The notes: generated by a model not told the origin, from the sequence alone. Shown: positions 27,748 to 37,044, numbered from the stretch's first letter. The stretch: 64,000 bases of DNA from Gracilinema caldarium (GCF_029265695.1 NZ_JAJUHW010000002.1:79674-143673), one strand, 5' to 3'. A program made the numbers and translations.

Positions 27748-29237
27748 TGCAAAATTGGGAAGCCCATTTTTCTCTTTTTCGTAAAAACACTATAGGTATA
27801 AACGCTGTCCTTAATGGTCCATACGGACAAGTCCCCCTTGTTTACGCTGACTGGATAGCCTCAGGCCGACTCTACGGCCCCATAGAAGAGCAGATGCTTA
27901 AGGTCGCTTACCCCTTTGTGGCAAATACCCATTCGGAGTCCAGTGCCTTGGGAGCCAGCATGACCCGGGCTTACCATGAGGCTCGGCGCAGGATAAAGGC
28001 CCATGTTCATGTAGGTCCTGATGATGTACTTATCACCGCTGGTTCTGGCATGACCGGAGCGGTCAACAAGCTTCAGCGCATTCTGGGGCTCCGCATACCC
28101 GAACGGGCCCGGGGACTCTGCGGCCGGGGAAACTGCGAAGTCCCGGAAAAAGATAGACCTGTGGTGTTTATTACCCACATGGAACACCATTCAAATCATA
28201 CAAGCTGGCTTGAGTCTCTCGCTGATGTGGTTATTTTGGAACCCGACAGCCAGTTTATGGTTCAGCCAGAGGAATTAGAAAAACAGCTTAAGCAGTATGC
28301 TTCCCGGCCGGTTAAAATCGGCGCCTTTTCCGCCGCTTCAAACGTTACCGGCATCAGGCCTCCCTATAGGGAGCTTGCCCGTATCATGCACCAGCACGGC
28401 GGTATAGCCTTGGTCGATTTTGCCGCCGCCGGGCCATACGATCCCATAGACATGCACCCAGAGGGAGACAGTGAAGGCTATCTAGACGGGATATATTTTA
28501 GTCCCCATAAATTTTTAGGCGGACCCGGTTCTCCCGGTATAGTTGTTTTTAATAAACGGCTCTACCACAATACTACCCCGGATGATCCCGGCGGCGGCAC
28601 CGTTAAGTGGACGGACCGCTGGGAGCATGCCCACTATGTGGATGATATTGAAGCCCGGGAAGACGGGGGAACCCCCGCATTTCTCGGTACCATTCGAGCC
28701 GCCATGGCTATGGATCTAAAGGAAGCTATGGGAAGCGGGCCGATCCACGAACGGGAACAGGAGCTTATCAATCTAGCTTTTGATAGTCTTATTGATATAC
28801 CCGGACTACATATAATGGCAGACCATGAGCGGAACCGTATCGGAGCCCTTTCTTTTTATTTTGACCATCTCCATTACAACCTGGTGGTTCGGCTCCTCTC
28901 TGAACGGTACGGGATACAGGTGAGGGGCGGCTGTTCCTGTGCGGGCACTTACGGTCACTATTTGCTCCATATTGATAAAAAATGGTCCCATATGATTGCC
29001 TGCCAGGTAGAATCGGGGGACCTTTCTAAAAAGCCGGGCTGGGTAAGGCTTTCACTCCATCCGACTATGACCAATGATGAACTGGCCTATGTGCTTGGGG
29101 CTATAAAAGAAATTGGCGAAAACGGAGTTCGGTGGTCAGAAGATTATTTTTTTGATAAGGCAACTGGGGAATTCTTTAGAAAAGACGGCCGGGACTTTGC
29201 AGCCTTTTCTTTGGAAGATCTCTTTAGTCTGGCTTAG
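27747..29237 (+). CDS. class V aminotransferase / SufS-like PLP enzyme
   Basis: 496-aa fold-type I PLP protein. The Schiff-base Lys is in YFSPHKFLGGPGS (K255), the PLP-phosphate region is LITAGSGMTGAVNKL, and HMEHHSN and ALVDFAAAGPYDPID match the family. A C-terminal loop VRGGCSCAGTYGHYLL (residues about 394-408) has two cysteines where cysteine desulfurases carry their nucleophile, but the surrounding motif differs from IscS and SufS. It is longer than SufS (about 400 aa), with extra segments such as ERARGLCGRGNCEVPEK. No Fe-S scaffold gene is adjacent. Desulfurase or lyase activity is plausible; the exact reaction is unknown. Confidence 0.8.
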   Translation: MQNWEAHFSLFRKNTIGINAVLNGPYGQVPLVYADWIASGRLYGPIEEQMLKVAYPFVANTHSESSALGASMTRAYHEARRRIKAHVHVGPDDVLITAGSGMTGAVNKLQRILGLRIPERARGLCGRGNCEVPEKDRPVVFITHMEHHSNHTSWLESLADVVILEPDSQFMVQPEELEKQLKQYASRPVKIGAFSAASNVTGIRPPYRELARIMHQHGGIALVDFAAAGPYDPIDMHPEGDSEGYLDGIYFSPHKFLGGPGSPGIVVFNKRLYHNTTPDDPGGGTVKWTDRWEHAHYVDDIEAREDGGTPAFLGTIRAAMAMDLKEAMGSGPIHEREQELINLAFDSLIDIPGLHIMADHERNRIGALSFYFDHLHYNLVVRLLSERYGIQVRGGCSCAGTYGHYLLHIDKKWSHMIACQVESGDLSKKPGWVRLSLHPTMTNDELAYVLGAIKEIGENGVRWSEDYFFDKATGEFFRKDGRDFAAFSLEDLFSLA

Positions 29238-29253
29238 CGGTGAGGAGGAAATT

Positions 29254-29739
29254 ATGCAGACAACTATTTTTAGTTTTTCCGCTGAACGGAATGACGGTAC
29301 TGAAATAAATCTATCTCAATACAAAGGTAAAGTGCTACTTGTGGTGAATACGGCAAGCAAATGCGGTTTTACACCCCAGTACAAGGGCCTCCAGGCTTTA
29401 TATGAGAAATATAGAGATAAGGGATTGATGGTGCTTGGTTTTCCCTGCGATCAGTTTGCCCACCAGGAACCAGGTTCCGACGCAGAAATTGCCCAATTCT
29501 GTGAAGTAAACTATGGGGTCACCTTTCCGCTTATGAAAAAAATCGAAGTAAATGGTGCAGGAGCTCATCCCCTTTTTGTTTGGCTCCGCAGTAAGGCCCA
29601 TGGAGTTATAGGAGATTCAATAAAGTGGAATTTTACCAAGTTTCTTGTTTCCCGGGATGGTCAAATGGTTAAACGCTATGCTCCGATTGTTGAACCGGAA
29701 AAGCTAGAAGCGGACATAGAAGCCTTTTTAGCAAAATGA
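29254..29739 (+). CDS. glutathione peroxidase family protein (Cys type)
   Basis: 161-aa thiol peroxidase of the GPX family. Peroxidatic Cys37 is in NTASKCGFTPQYKGL (TGC codon, not selenocysteine), the FPCDQF block is present, a probable resolving Cys83 is in EIAQFC, and IKWNFTKFLV supplies the Trp/Asn of the active site. Cys-type enzymes usually use thioredoxin. The true start is the ATG after GAGGAGGA (29254); the ORF-track start at 29113 is inside the previous gene. Last gene before a hairpin and a convergent gene. Confidence 0.93.
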   Translation: MQTTIFSFSAERNDGTEINLSQYKGKVLLVVNTASKCGFTPQYKGLQALYEKYRDKGLMVLGFPCDQFAHQEPGSDAEIAQFCEVNYGVTFPLMKKIEVNGAGAHPLFVWLRSKAHGVIGDSIKWNFTKFLVSRDGQMVKRYAPIVEPEKLEADIEAFLAK

Positions 29740-29792
29740 AAGAAGAACTTTTGCTTTCGACCCAGAAATGTTAATAAACTTTCCAAACATAA

Positions 29793-29819
29793 GGGCTGTC
29801 TTAGTTTTTTAGACAGCCC
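29793..29819. terminator. hairpin between convergent gpx and glgC
   Basis: GGGCTGTCT and AGACAGCCC form a perfect 9-bp stem with a T-rich 9-nt loop, in the only gap between the two convergent genes. Neither strand has a good U-tract after the stem, so termination efficiency is uncertain. Confidence 0.5.
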
Positions 29820-29867
29820 CCTCCGGAGACAAAAGCAATTAAAAATCTCTTAGGCCTTCTGTCTGAC

Positions 29868-31142
29868 TTAAATTACCGTTCCTGGATACAGGACAGCGTT
29901 CTTCGGAATAACGATAATGCCATCCACGATATGGTAATGGCCGTAATCTCCGTCAGTCCTGTTAAGATCATCTATACCGATACGGCACCCTTCGCCGATC
30001 CGGGCGTTTTTGTCTATAATGGCTCCCTTTACGATGGTGCCCTTTCCAATTCCTACATCGGGGAGCCGTGCTTCAGCATTCTGACGCTTCTGCTCCTCTG
30101 ATTCGTAAAAGTCGGCGCCCATACAAACCACCCCATTCAGGCTGGCTCCAGATTCTATGATAGTGCGGATACCGACGATAGAATTGGAAATCGACGCGTT
30201 GGTAATGATACACCCTTCTGCCGCTATGGACTGGTTCATATTACTGAAGTTCATTTTGGAGGGCGGCAGATTCCGCATATGGGTATAAATAGGCGCCTTT
30301 TCATCGTAGAAATCGAACTTCGGCTTTAGACTGGTAAGATCCAGGTTTGCTTCGTAGAAGTTTTTAATGGTTCCGATATCTTCCCAGTAACCGTCGTAAA
30401 TATATGCGTTAACCTTCTTTTTCCCAATAAGGGAGGGAATGATTTCTTTACCGAAATCGGTGTAATCGTTATCCAGGCTTGCTTCCATAGCTTGGGCGTC
30501 GAACACATAAATGCCCATGGACGCCAGGTAATCTTTACCCTTTGTTCTGCGGTCCTGAAGCAATTCAGAAGGAATCTTAAAATCGCTAATATCTTTTACC
30601 GGTCCCGGTTTTTCCAAAAATTCGGTGATTTCGTTTTTCTTATTAGCCTTCAGGATACCGAGCTGGCTCGCATCTTCCCGGGTAACCGCGGTACAGGCAA
30701 TGGTAACCTCAGCTCCCGAATCCTTATGCTGTTTCAGGAGTTCCTGCAGATCCATCCGGTACAGCTGATCCCCCGAAAGAATCAGGTAATGGCTTGGATT
30801 CTGGGTTCTAAAATGGATAAAGTTTTTGCGGACCGCATCGGCAGTCCCTTCGTACCAGCCGGAATGTTCAAAGGTTTGTTCAGCAGCGAGAATCTCTACA
30901 AAACCCCGGGAAAAGGAGTCAAATGAATAGGTATGGGCAACATGCATATGGAGGGATGCTGAGTTGAATTGGGTCAGAATATAGATTTTCCTGAGATTCG
31001 AGTTGATGCAGTTAGAAATAGGAATATCCACCAGCCTGTATTTTCCGCCAAAGGGAACGGCTGGTTTTGCCCGTGATTGGGTGAGTGGGAATAACCGCGT
31101 TCCTTTCCCTCCACCTAGTACAATGGAAAGTACCTGAGACAT
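29868..31142 (-). CDS. glgC: glucose-1-phosphate adenylyltransferase
   Basis: Makes ADP-glucose for glycogen synthesis (424 aa, normal length). The nucleotide-binding start IVLGGGKGTRLFPLTQSRAKPAVPFGGKYRLVDIPISNC is typical, FDYIL-like LILSGDQLYRMD follows, and the C-terminal half has left-handed beta-helix hexapeptides (IIDKNARIGEGCRIG). The ribosome-binding site AGGAGGAG is strong. A single gene here; glycogen synthase and branching enzyme are not in the window. Confidence 0.95.
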   Translation of the reverse strand: MSQVLSIVLGGGKGTRLFPLTQSRAKPAVPFGGKYRLVDIPISNCINSNLRKIYILTQFNSASLHMHVAHTYSFDSFSRGFVEILAAEQTFEHSGWYEGTADAVRKNFIHFRTQNPSHYLILSGDQLYRMDLQELLKQHKDSGAEVTIACTAVTREDASQLGILKANKKNEITEFLEKPGPVKDISDFKIPSELLQDRRTKGKDYLASMGIYVFDAQAMEASLDNDYTDFGKEIIPSLIGKKKVNAYIYDGYWEDIGTIKNFYEANLDLTSLKPKFDFYDEKAPIYTHMRNLPPSKMNFSNMNQSIAAEGCIITNASISNSIVGIRTIIESGASLNGVVCMGADFYESEEQKRQNAEARLPDVGIGKGTIVKGAIIDKNARIGEGCRIGIDDLNRTDGDYGHYHIVDGIIVIPKNAVLYPGTVI

Positions 31143-31184
31143 GATGCTCCTCCTGAAGTTTTATTTGCACCGTCCTTTTCTCCT

Positions 31185-31213
31185 AGTATAAGGTGAGATA
31201 TTCCATCTGTCGA
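31185..31213 (-). promoter_or_regulatory. sigma-70 promoter of glgC
   Basis: On the minus strand TCGACA and TATACT are 17 nt apart, leaving a 5' leader of about 35 nt that contains AGGAGGAG. This contrasts with the leaderless-type promoter of the divergent mrfA gene. Confidence 0.5.
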
Positions 31214-31221
31214 TACTTTCT

Positions 31222-31230
31222 TGCTATAAT
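31222..31230 (+). promoter_or_regulatory. extended -10 promoter of mrfA (leaderless type)
   Basis: TGC-TATAAT is a consensus extended -10. The ATG begins 6 nt later (TCTTTT-ATG) with no Shine-Dalgarno and no room for one. No clear -35 is present, as expected for extended -10 promoters. Confidence 0.6.
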
Positions 31231-31236
31231 TCTTTT

Positions 31237-33588
31237 ATGAATCACGATCACGCTCCCAATCATGCGAACGCTCAAGCTAACGCTCAAGCTAACGCTTTGG
31301 ATATATTGCTCACTAATCCTGCATTTGCGGACCATATTGTTCTTGAAAAAAGGATCCCCGCCGCACCTGCTGTTACGGTGCCTCTGCCAAAAGAAGTGGA
31401 TCCCCGGCTGAAGTCCGCACTGGAAGGCCGGGGTATCCGCGAACTGTATACCCACCAGGCGGAGGTGTGGAATTGTGTGCGCAAGGGTGAACATACAGTG
31501 GTGGTGACTCCTACCGCATCGGGGAAAACCCTCTGCTATAATTTGCCTGCTTTACAGGCCCTGTTGGAGGATGAACATGCACGGGCACTATACCTCTTTC
31601 CGACCAAGGCCCTATCCCAGGACCAGCAGGCGGAACTGAACGAACTGGTAGACGGCAAAGCGGGTAAGCTCCCCATCAAGGTGTGTACCTACGACGGCGA
31701 TACCCCCGATTCATTAAGGCTCGCAGCCCGGGATACGGGGCGGATTATCGTTTCAAATCCGGATATGCTCCATGCGGGTATTCTGCCAAATCACCCCAAG
31801 TGGATTAAGTTTTTTTCCCGCCTCACCTATGTGGTGATCGATGAGGCCCATACCTACCGGGGTGTTTTCGGCAGCCATGTGGCCAATGTGCTGAGGCGGC
31901 TTTTCCGGATTGCCGCTTTTTACGGTGCTCATCCGGTTGTGATCCTATGCTCTGCCACTATCGGCAATCCCAGGGAATTAGCCGAAAGCCTCATCGGCAT
32001 GCCGGTAGCTCTGGTGGATAAAAACGGAGCTCCCCGGGGAGAAAAGAGGATAATCCTGTATAATCCGCCATTGGTAGATGCGGTGCAAGGGATCAGGCGC
32101 AGTGTGGTTACCGAAAGCCGCCGCTGGACCGTAGCGCTCCTCAAGGCGGGAATTAAAACCATACTGTTTGCCCACTCGCGGCTTAAAACAGAGGTGGCCG
32201 CTTCGTACATCAGGGAAGACTTGGCAAATATCTATACGGATAATCACCATATCAAAGTGGAACCATACCGGGGAGGACTCTTACCCAATGAACGGCGGGA
32301 AATAGAAAAGGGCCTCAGGGATGGGACTATTCAAGGTGTTGTTTCCACCAATGCGCTTGAGCTTGGTATTGATATTGGCGGCCTTGATGCGGCTGTTGTG
32401 GCAGGTTTTCCCGGATCTTTCAATTCCTTTTGGCAGCAGATTGGCCGCTCTGGCCGCAGAGGCGGTACTTCCCTGGCGGTTTTTATAGCCTCCTCTTCGC
32501 CTTTGGACCAATATATTATTAAACATCCAGACTGGTTTTTTAGAAGTTCCGCTGAAGAGGCTCATATTGATCCAAATAATCCCTATGTGATTACGGACCA
32601 TGTAAAATGTGCTGCCTTTGAATTGCCCTTTACCCAAGAGAATCTTGCAGCGGGAAAAGACCCCTTTGGTTCCGCTGTTGTAGATGTACTTACCTATTTG
32701 GAAGAGGAGGGGATTCTCCGCTCTGTTGGAGGCCGTTGGTACTGGGCCGATCGGTCTTACCCGGCGGAAAGCATCAGTCTCCGTTCCGCTACGGCGGACA
32801 ATGTGGCTATTATCGACACGACCCAGGGCCGCAATGCGGTGATTGGCGAAATGGACCGGCCTAGCGCCAAGGAATTGATTTTTGACAATGCAGTATACAT
32901 TCACCGGAGCCGCCAATATGTGGTTAAAAAGCTGGATATCCAGAACCGGAAATGCCTTGTGGAAGAGGCGGATGTGAATTATTATACCGATGCGCTGGTT
33001 AAAACTGATATAAAGGTTCTCATGGAAGATGAAAAGCGGGAAGTGCCGGGAAATCTGTGCCGTCTGGTTTTAGGGGATGTGCTTGTCCGATCCCAGGCGG
33101 CGAAATTTAAAAAAATACGCTTCCATACCCATGAAAATATCGGTTACGGGACGATTGAACTGCCTGAGGAAGAACTGCAGACCCGGTCCCTTGCCTTGCT
33201 GTTTGAAGCGGGAACAGAGGCCGGCAAAGCCCTCGAGGGACGGGACGAAGAAGCGACGGGACGGATACTATCGGGCGTTGGCTCCCTCATTAAGCGTATT
33301 GCCCCCGTTTTTGTTCTCTGCGATCCCCGTGATTTAGGTGTTTCCGAACGGGTCCGGGATCCGCATTTTATGGTGCCCGCCCTTTTTATTTTTGACCATT
33401 ACCCCGGAGGAACCGGGCTCGCAGAAGCCCTCGCTTCTCATATCCCTGATCTTCTGCGTTGGGTGGCAGAGGCTGTAGAGCTTTGTTCTTGTGAAAAGGG
33501 CTGCCCCAGCTGTGTAGGCCCCGATGGGGATAAAGGGGCAGTACGGGACTTTTTGCATCAGGTGCTTGGCGATGGCGGGAAATCTTAA
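31237..33588 (+). CDS. mrfA: MrfA-like DEAD/DEAH-box DNA helicase
   Basis: 783-aa SF2 helicase of the MrfA/YprA (Lhr-related) family, which in Bacillus subtilis repairs mitomycin-type DNA damage with MrfB. Motif I TPTASGKTLCYNLPAL is near residue 90, motif II DEAH near 201, motif III SATIGNP, and motif VI QQIGRSGRRG near 400. The C-terminal DUF1998-type zinc module ends CSCEKGCPSCVGP near 750. The N-terminus carries a short Asn-Ala/Gln-Ala repeat from a 12-nt DNA repeat. The next gene starts inside its 3' end, as expected for an mrfAB pair. Confidence 0.88.
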   Translation: MNHDHAPNHANAQANAQANALDILLTNPAFADHIVLEKRIPAAPAVTVPLPKEVDPRLKSALEGRGIRELYTHQAEVWNCVRKGEHTVVVTPTASGKTLCYNLPALQALLEDEHARALYLFPTKALSQDQQAELNELVDGKAGKLPIKVCTYDGDTPDSLRLAARDTGRIIVSNPDMLHAGILPNHPKWIKFFSRLTYVVIDEAHTYRGVFGSHVANVLRRLFRIAAFYGAHPVVILCSATIGNPRELAESLIGMPVALVDKNGAPRGEKRIILYNPPLVDAVQGIRRSVVTESRRWTVALLKAGIKTILFAHSRLKTEVAASYIREDLANIYTDNHHIKVEPYRGGLLPNERREIEKGLRDGTIQGVVSTNALELGIDIGGLDAAVVAGFPGSFNSFWQQIGRSGRRGGTSLAVFIASSSPLDQYIIKHPDWFFRSSAEEAHIDPNNPYVITDHVKCAAFELPFTQENLAAGKDPFGSAVVDVLTYLEEEGILRSVGGRWYWADRSYPAESISLRSATADNVAIIDTTQGRNAVIGEMDRPSAKELIFDNAVYIHRSRQYVVKKLDIQNRKCLVEEADVNYYTDALVKTDIKVLMEDEKREVPGNLCRLVLGDVLVRSQAAKFKKIRFHTHENIGYGTIELPEEELQTRSLALLFEAGTEAGKALEGRDEEATGRILSGVGSLIKRIAPVFVLCDPRDLGVSERVRDPHFMVPALFIFDHYPGGTGLAEALASHIPDLLRWVAEAVELCSCEKGCPSCVGPDGDKGAVRDFLHQVLGDGGKS

Positions 33589-34960
33589 GTCCCGGCTTGA
33601 GCGCATCAGGGCCGGAAGCGTAGGGCCGGGGCTCCCTTGCCATTCCCGTGAAAGTTCCGCCTTTTCTGTCCCCGTTCCGCGTATACTTCCTGAATCGGAT
33701 ACTTCCAGGTCTCCTGCTTCTTTTTTCCCGCCGCCCTGGACTGTTCTGGATCCCCTGGTACTGTTCCGACGCCGTTTAGTACGGTGGGAAGAAGACAGCG
33801 TGCTTTGTTCTTTCCTTTCCTGTTATGAAGGAAAGGGCCGTCTCTCCGAACTGTCGCCGTCTTTTCTCAGCATCCTCTTTCGCGGCGGGGAGTCCTCGTC
33901 AGAGGATCTAACTTTACAGGACCTTCTTTTCTTTGACCTGGAAACCACGGGGCTTTCTGGAGGGGCAGGTACGGTAGCATTTCTGGCCGCCTTTGGGATC
34001 TTGACCGAACAGGGTCTCGAAGTTCGTCAATACCTCCTTTTGGACTACCCGGGGGAACCGATATTTTTAGAATATGTCCATGCGGAATTAACAGGCATGG
34101 AGGATAGGGTACTCGTTTCCTACAATGGCAAAGCCTTTGACATCCAGATACTCCGCAACCGATTTGCTATGCAGGGCCGGCTATTAAGAGACCAGAGGCA
34201 TATTGATCTTTTGTATATTTCCCGGCTCCTCTGGTCTGGTCTTCTGCCATCCTGTTCTCTGGGTACACTGGAAACTCAGGTTCTGAACAGAAGGCGGGAA
34301 GGGGATATTCCGGGAGCCTTGGCACCTCAAATATGGTTTGACTTCCTGCGTGAAGGACCCCACGGGTCTGCCCTGGAAAAACTGTACGGAGTCTGTGACC
34401 ATAATGTGCTTGATATTGTAGGCCTCTCTTCTCTTTTCGGTATGGTACTCCGCATTGGGTCTGATCCTGTGGGGGCTATCGAAGAGAGGGCCTTTCATTT
34501 GGATAGGCTTGCGCTCCTCTGGCCAGAAGAAGAAACACGGAGGATCCTCTTACAGGAAGCGGCCCTGCGGGGATCCCTTCGTGCCCGCTACGAGCTTGCT
34601 CGCATTGCTCGCCGTTCAGGCGAATGGGAGCGCTACCGCAGCCTCATGGAAGAGACCGCCGATGCTGCAGATTCTGTTTCTGAAAGCGCTATGGTTCCCA
34701 GAGGGGCTGTACTCCTCTGGCGGCTGCGGGCAAACATACAGCTCGCAAGCTATTACGAGTGGAAAGCCCGGGACTATGAAGCTGCCATAATCCGGACCCG
34801 CAGGGCCGCTGCCTTGTTTGTGGAGCTGAGCGCAGAACGGCTCAGAAGCGGCGCCAAAGCCGCTTCTCCATTCATCAATATGAAACTGGAAGAACGCCTG
34901 AACCGGCTCCTTGCAAAACAGCAGAATGGGTGTCCTAAAAAAATAGGCAGACAGGGATAG
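33572..34960 (+). CDS. mrfB: MrfB-like DEDDh exonuclease with TPR-like tail
   Basis: About 462 aa, RNase H-fold YprB family. Exo I FFDLETTGLSGGAGT has the catalytic Asp at about residue 122. Exo II lies in LVSYNGKAFDIQILRNRF, and exo III has His-Asp in CDHNVLDIVGL. The C-terminal third is helical and TPR-like (ARYELARIARRSGEWERY). The ORF track begins at 33524; ATG 33572 (MAGNLKSRLERIRAG) matches family N-termini and overlaps mrfA by 17 nt. MrfA and MrfB act together in interstrand/monoadduct repair in B. subtilis; the same role here is inference from the pair. Confidence 0.85.
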   Translation: MAGNLKSRLERIRAGSVGPGLPCHSRESSAFSVPVPRILPESDTSRSPASFFPPPWTVLDPLVLFRRRLVRWEEDSVLCSFLSCYEGKGRLSELSPSFLSILFRGGESSSEDLTLQDLLFFDLETTGLSGGAGTVAFLAAFGILTEQGLEVRQYLLLDYPGEPIFLEYVHAELTGMEDRVLVSYNGKAFDIQILRNRFAMQGRLLRDQRHIDLLYISRLLWSGLLPSCSLGTLETQVLNRRREGDIPGALAPQIWFDFLREGPHGSALEKLYGVCDHNVLDIVGLSSLFGMVLRIGSDPVGAIEERAFHLDRLALLWPEEETRRILLQEAALRGSLRARYELARIARRSGEWERYRSLMEETADAADSVSESAMVPRGAVLLWRLRANIQLASYYEWKARDYEAAIIRTRRAAALFVELSAERLRSGAKAASPFINMKLEERLNRLLAKQQNGCPKKIGRQG

Positions 34961-34999
34961 AAAAGCCACATCTGAAAGTCACCGCTAAATGAAGCGCAG

Positions 35000-35026
35000 C
35001 GGGCTCATCCAATGGTGGCCCGTTTT
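35000..35026 (+). terminator. probable Rho-independent terminator after mrfB
   Basis: CGGGC and GCCCG form a 5-bp GC stem with a 13-nt loop, followed by TTTT. It lies between the convergent mrfB and pcrA genes. The stem is short, so confidence is moderate. Confidence 0.5.
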
Positions 35027-35031
35027 GTCTA

Positions 35032-37035
35032 TCAGGCAAATTTGCTTTTTATCTGGGCAAAGTAGTTCGCCGCTTCGTCGGCGGTTTCTATGGCCGCTTC
35101 CCCTTCGTGGTATTCAACCAGGTGCTGGGGAATCTCCTGGAGAAAAGGCGAAGGGCTGCACTCGGCCAAGCTTTGCATTCTGCGGCGTTTGCGGCAGCTT
35201 GTGATAAAGAGCTTATCCCGGGCTCGGGTAATGGCCACATAAAAAAGGCGGCGCTCCTCTTCGATGTTGCCATCTCCTTCTTCGAGGCTCCGGGCGTGGG
35301 GAATGAGGCCGTCCTCGGCTCCGGCGATGAACACCACGGGGAACTCAAGGCCCTTGGATGCGTGGATGGTCATCAAATTAACCTTGCCTTTGCCGGCTTC
35401 CTCGTTGTCGTCGTCCCGGGTGATAAGGCTGATCCGGTTGAGGTAGGGGAACAGGGTGGGGTCAAAGTTGTCCGGGTCATTTTCCCAGGTTTCGATGGAC
35501 TGAATAAGATGTTCGATGTTCAAGAATTTCCAGCGGGCGGCCTTTTCGTTTTTATTGTATTCGGTAACCAGGTAGCTCCAGTAATCGATGTTGTCCACAA
35601 GGGCCCGGACTTTTTTGGCCAGGCCCCGCTTGCCCAGCATTTCCCCCCGGAAATATTCAATCAGGGTGATAAAACTTTCCACATCGATGCGGCCCTTTTC
35701 GGGAAAGAGGGTGTCGTTGGCATAGCGGAGGCGGTTCATCGCATCCCAGACCGAGGTTTGGTGCTGCCGGGCAAAACTGGTGATATGTTCTACCGAGGAT
35801 TTACCGATGCCCCGCCGGGGGGTGTTGATTATTCTGAGGAGGTTCACGTCGTCGTCCGGATTGGCGATGACCCGGAGGTAGCTGATAATGTCCTTTATTT
35901 CCTTTCTCTGGAAAAAGCTCGTACCCCCCGAGACCCGATATGGTATGTTTTCGGCGAGGAAGGCTTCTTCGATGTGGCGGGTCATGGAGTTTGTGCGGAT
36001 GAGGACGCCAAAATCGTCGTATTTTAGCTTTTCCTTCATCATAATAGACCGTATTGATTGGGCGATAAAGTCCGCCTCGTCGCTTTCGTTTTCAGGATAA
36101 AATATTTCTATGGGTTTTCCGCCCCCATTACCGGACCAGAGTTTTTTATCCTTCCGATTCGTGTTATGGGAAATGACTCCGTTAGCGGCCTCTAGAATCG
36201 TGCTGGTGGACCGGTAATTCTGTTCCAGTTTTATTTCCACCAGGCCCGGAAAGTCCCGTTCGTAGTTTAGGATATTTTCGTAGTTTGCTCCCCGCCAGGA
36301 ATAGATAGATTGATCGTCATCGCCTACCACGCAGACATTCCGGTCCGCTAAAAGGCGCATCATGCGGTACTGGGTAAGGCTGGTGTCCTGGAATTCATCG
36401 ACCATGATATAGCGGTAGCGGTGCCGGTATTCGGCGAGCACATCAGGATGTTCTTCGAAAAGCTGGATGGGCAGCACTAAGAGGTCGTCAAAGTCCACGG
36501 CGTTGTAGACCTTAAGGCTGTGCTGGTATTCCTTGTAGACCCGTTCATATTCGTCATTAGCTCCGTCGCCCCAATGGTAACGGCCGATTTTTACGTTGGA
36601 AAAAAGCTGGCCTATTTTGTACAGGTCCGCGGTTTCCGTGGATAGTCCGCATTCCCGTATGCAGTCCTTAATGAGCTGGGTCCGGTCGGTTTCGTCGTAA
36701 ATGGAAAAATTATGCCGATATCCGAGCCTATCTATATGGGCGCGCAGTATTTGAACCCCGAATGCATGAAAGGTGCTCACCGTGAGGTTTTGCAGCTTTT
36801 TGCCCGTCAGGTCCCGGACCCGTTCTTCCATTTCCCGGGCAGCTTTGTTGGTAAAGGTAAGGGCCAGAATAGCCGATTGGGGAATACCCTGTTCGAGCAT
36901 ATAGGCAATCCGGTAGGTTATTACCCGGGTCTTGCCCGAACCAGCACCGGCAATAATCAGTACCGGTCCCTCGATGGTTTTAACCGCCCGAATCTGCTGT
37001 TCATTTAGTTCCGCTTCAAAATGAAGTTTTGACAT
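35032..37035 (-). CDS. UvrD/PcrA/Rep-family DNA helicase
   Basis: 667-aa SF1A 3'-5' helicase. The Q motif is LNEQQIRAVKTIEGPVLI, Walker A AGAGSGKTRVITYR is near residue 32, TFTNKAAREMEERV follows, motif II VDEFQDTS is near 220, motif III GDDDQSIYSWRGA, and motif VI VAITRARDKLFIT. Length is nearer Rep than PcrA, but treponemes commonly carry one such protein serving UvrD-like repair. It is the last gene of a minus-strand run beginning at rdgB. ORFs reported on the plus strand here (for example 35107-36027) are its shadow. Confidence 0.93.
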   Translation of the reverse strand: MSKLHFEAELNEQQIRAVKTIEGPVLIIAGAGSGKTRVITYRIAYMLEQGIPQSAILALTFTNKAAREMEERVRDLTGKKLQNLTVSTFHAFGVQILRAHIDRLGYRHNFSIYDETDRTQLIKDCIRECGLSTETADLYKIGQLFSNVKIGRYHWGDGANDEYERVYKEYQHSLKVYNAVDFDDLLVLPIQLFEEHPDVLAEYRHRYRYIMVDEFQDTSLTQYRMMRLLADRNVCVVGDDDQSIYSWRGANYENILNYERDFPGLVEIKLEQNYRSTSTILEAANGVISHNTNRKDKKLWSGNGGGKPIEIFYPENESDEADFIAQSIRSIMMKEKLKYDDFGVLIRTNSMTRHIEEAFLAENIPYRVSGGTSFFQRKEIKDIISYLRVIANPDDDVNLLRIINTPRRGIGKSSVEHITSFARQHQTSVWDAMNRLRYANDTLFPEKGRIDVESFITLIEYFRGEMLGKRGLAKKVRALVDNIDYWSYLVTEYNKNEKAARWKFLNIEHLIQSIETWENDPDNFDPTLFPYLNRISLITRDDDNEEAGKGKVNLMTIHASKGLEFPVVFIAGAEDGLIPHARSLEEGDGNIEEERRLFYVAITRARDKLFITSCRKRRRMQSLAECSPSPFLQEIPQHLVEYHEGEAAIETADEAANYFAQIKSKFA

Positions 37036-37044
37036 GGGTCTCTC

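Noticed and set aside
29254-29739. Selenocysteine in the glutathione peroxidase
   Set aside because: The active-site codon is TGC (Cys37), so no recoding is needed.
31265-31297. 12-nt tandem repeat at the start of mrfA (Asn-Ala-Gln-Ala units)
   Set aside because: Too few units to be a functional repeat; likely a minor slippage expansion in a non-conserved N-terminus.
35107-36027. 306-aa plus-strand ORF with protein-like composition
   Set aside because: It is the complement of the pcrA/uvrD helicase gene, whose motifs are unmistakable; a shadow frame.
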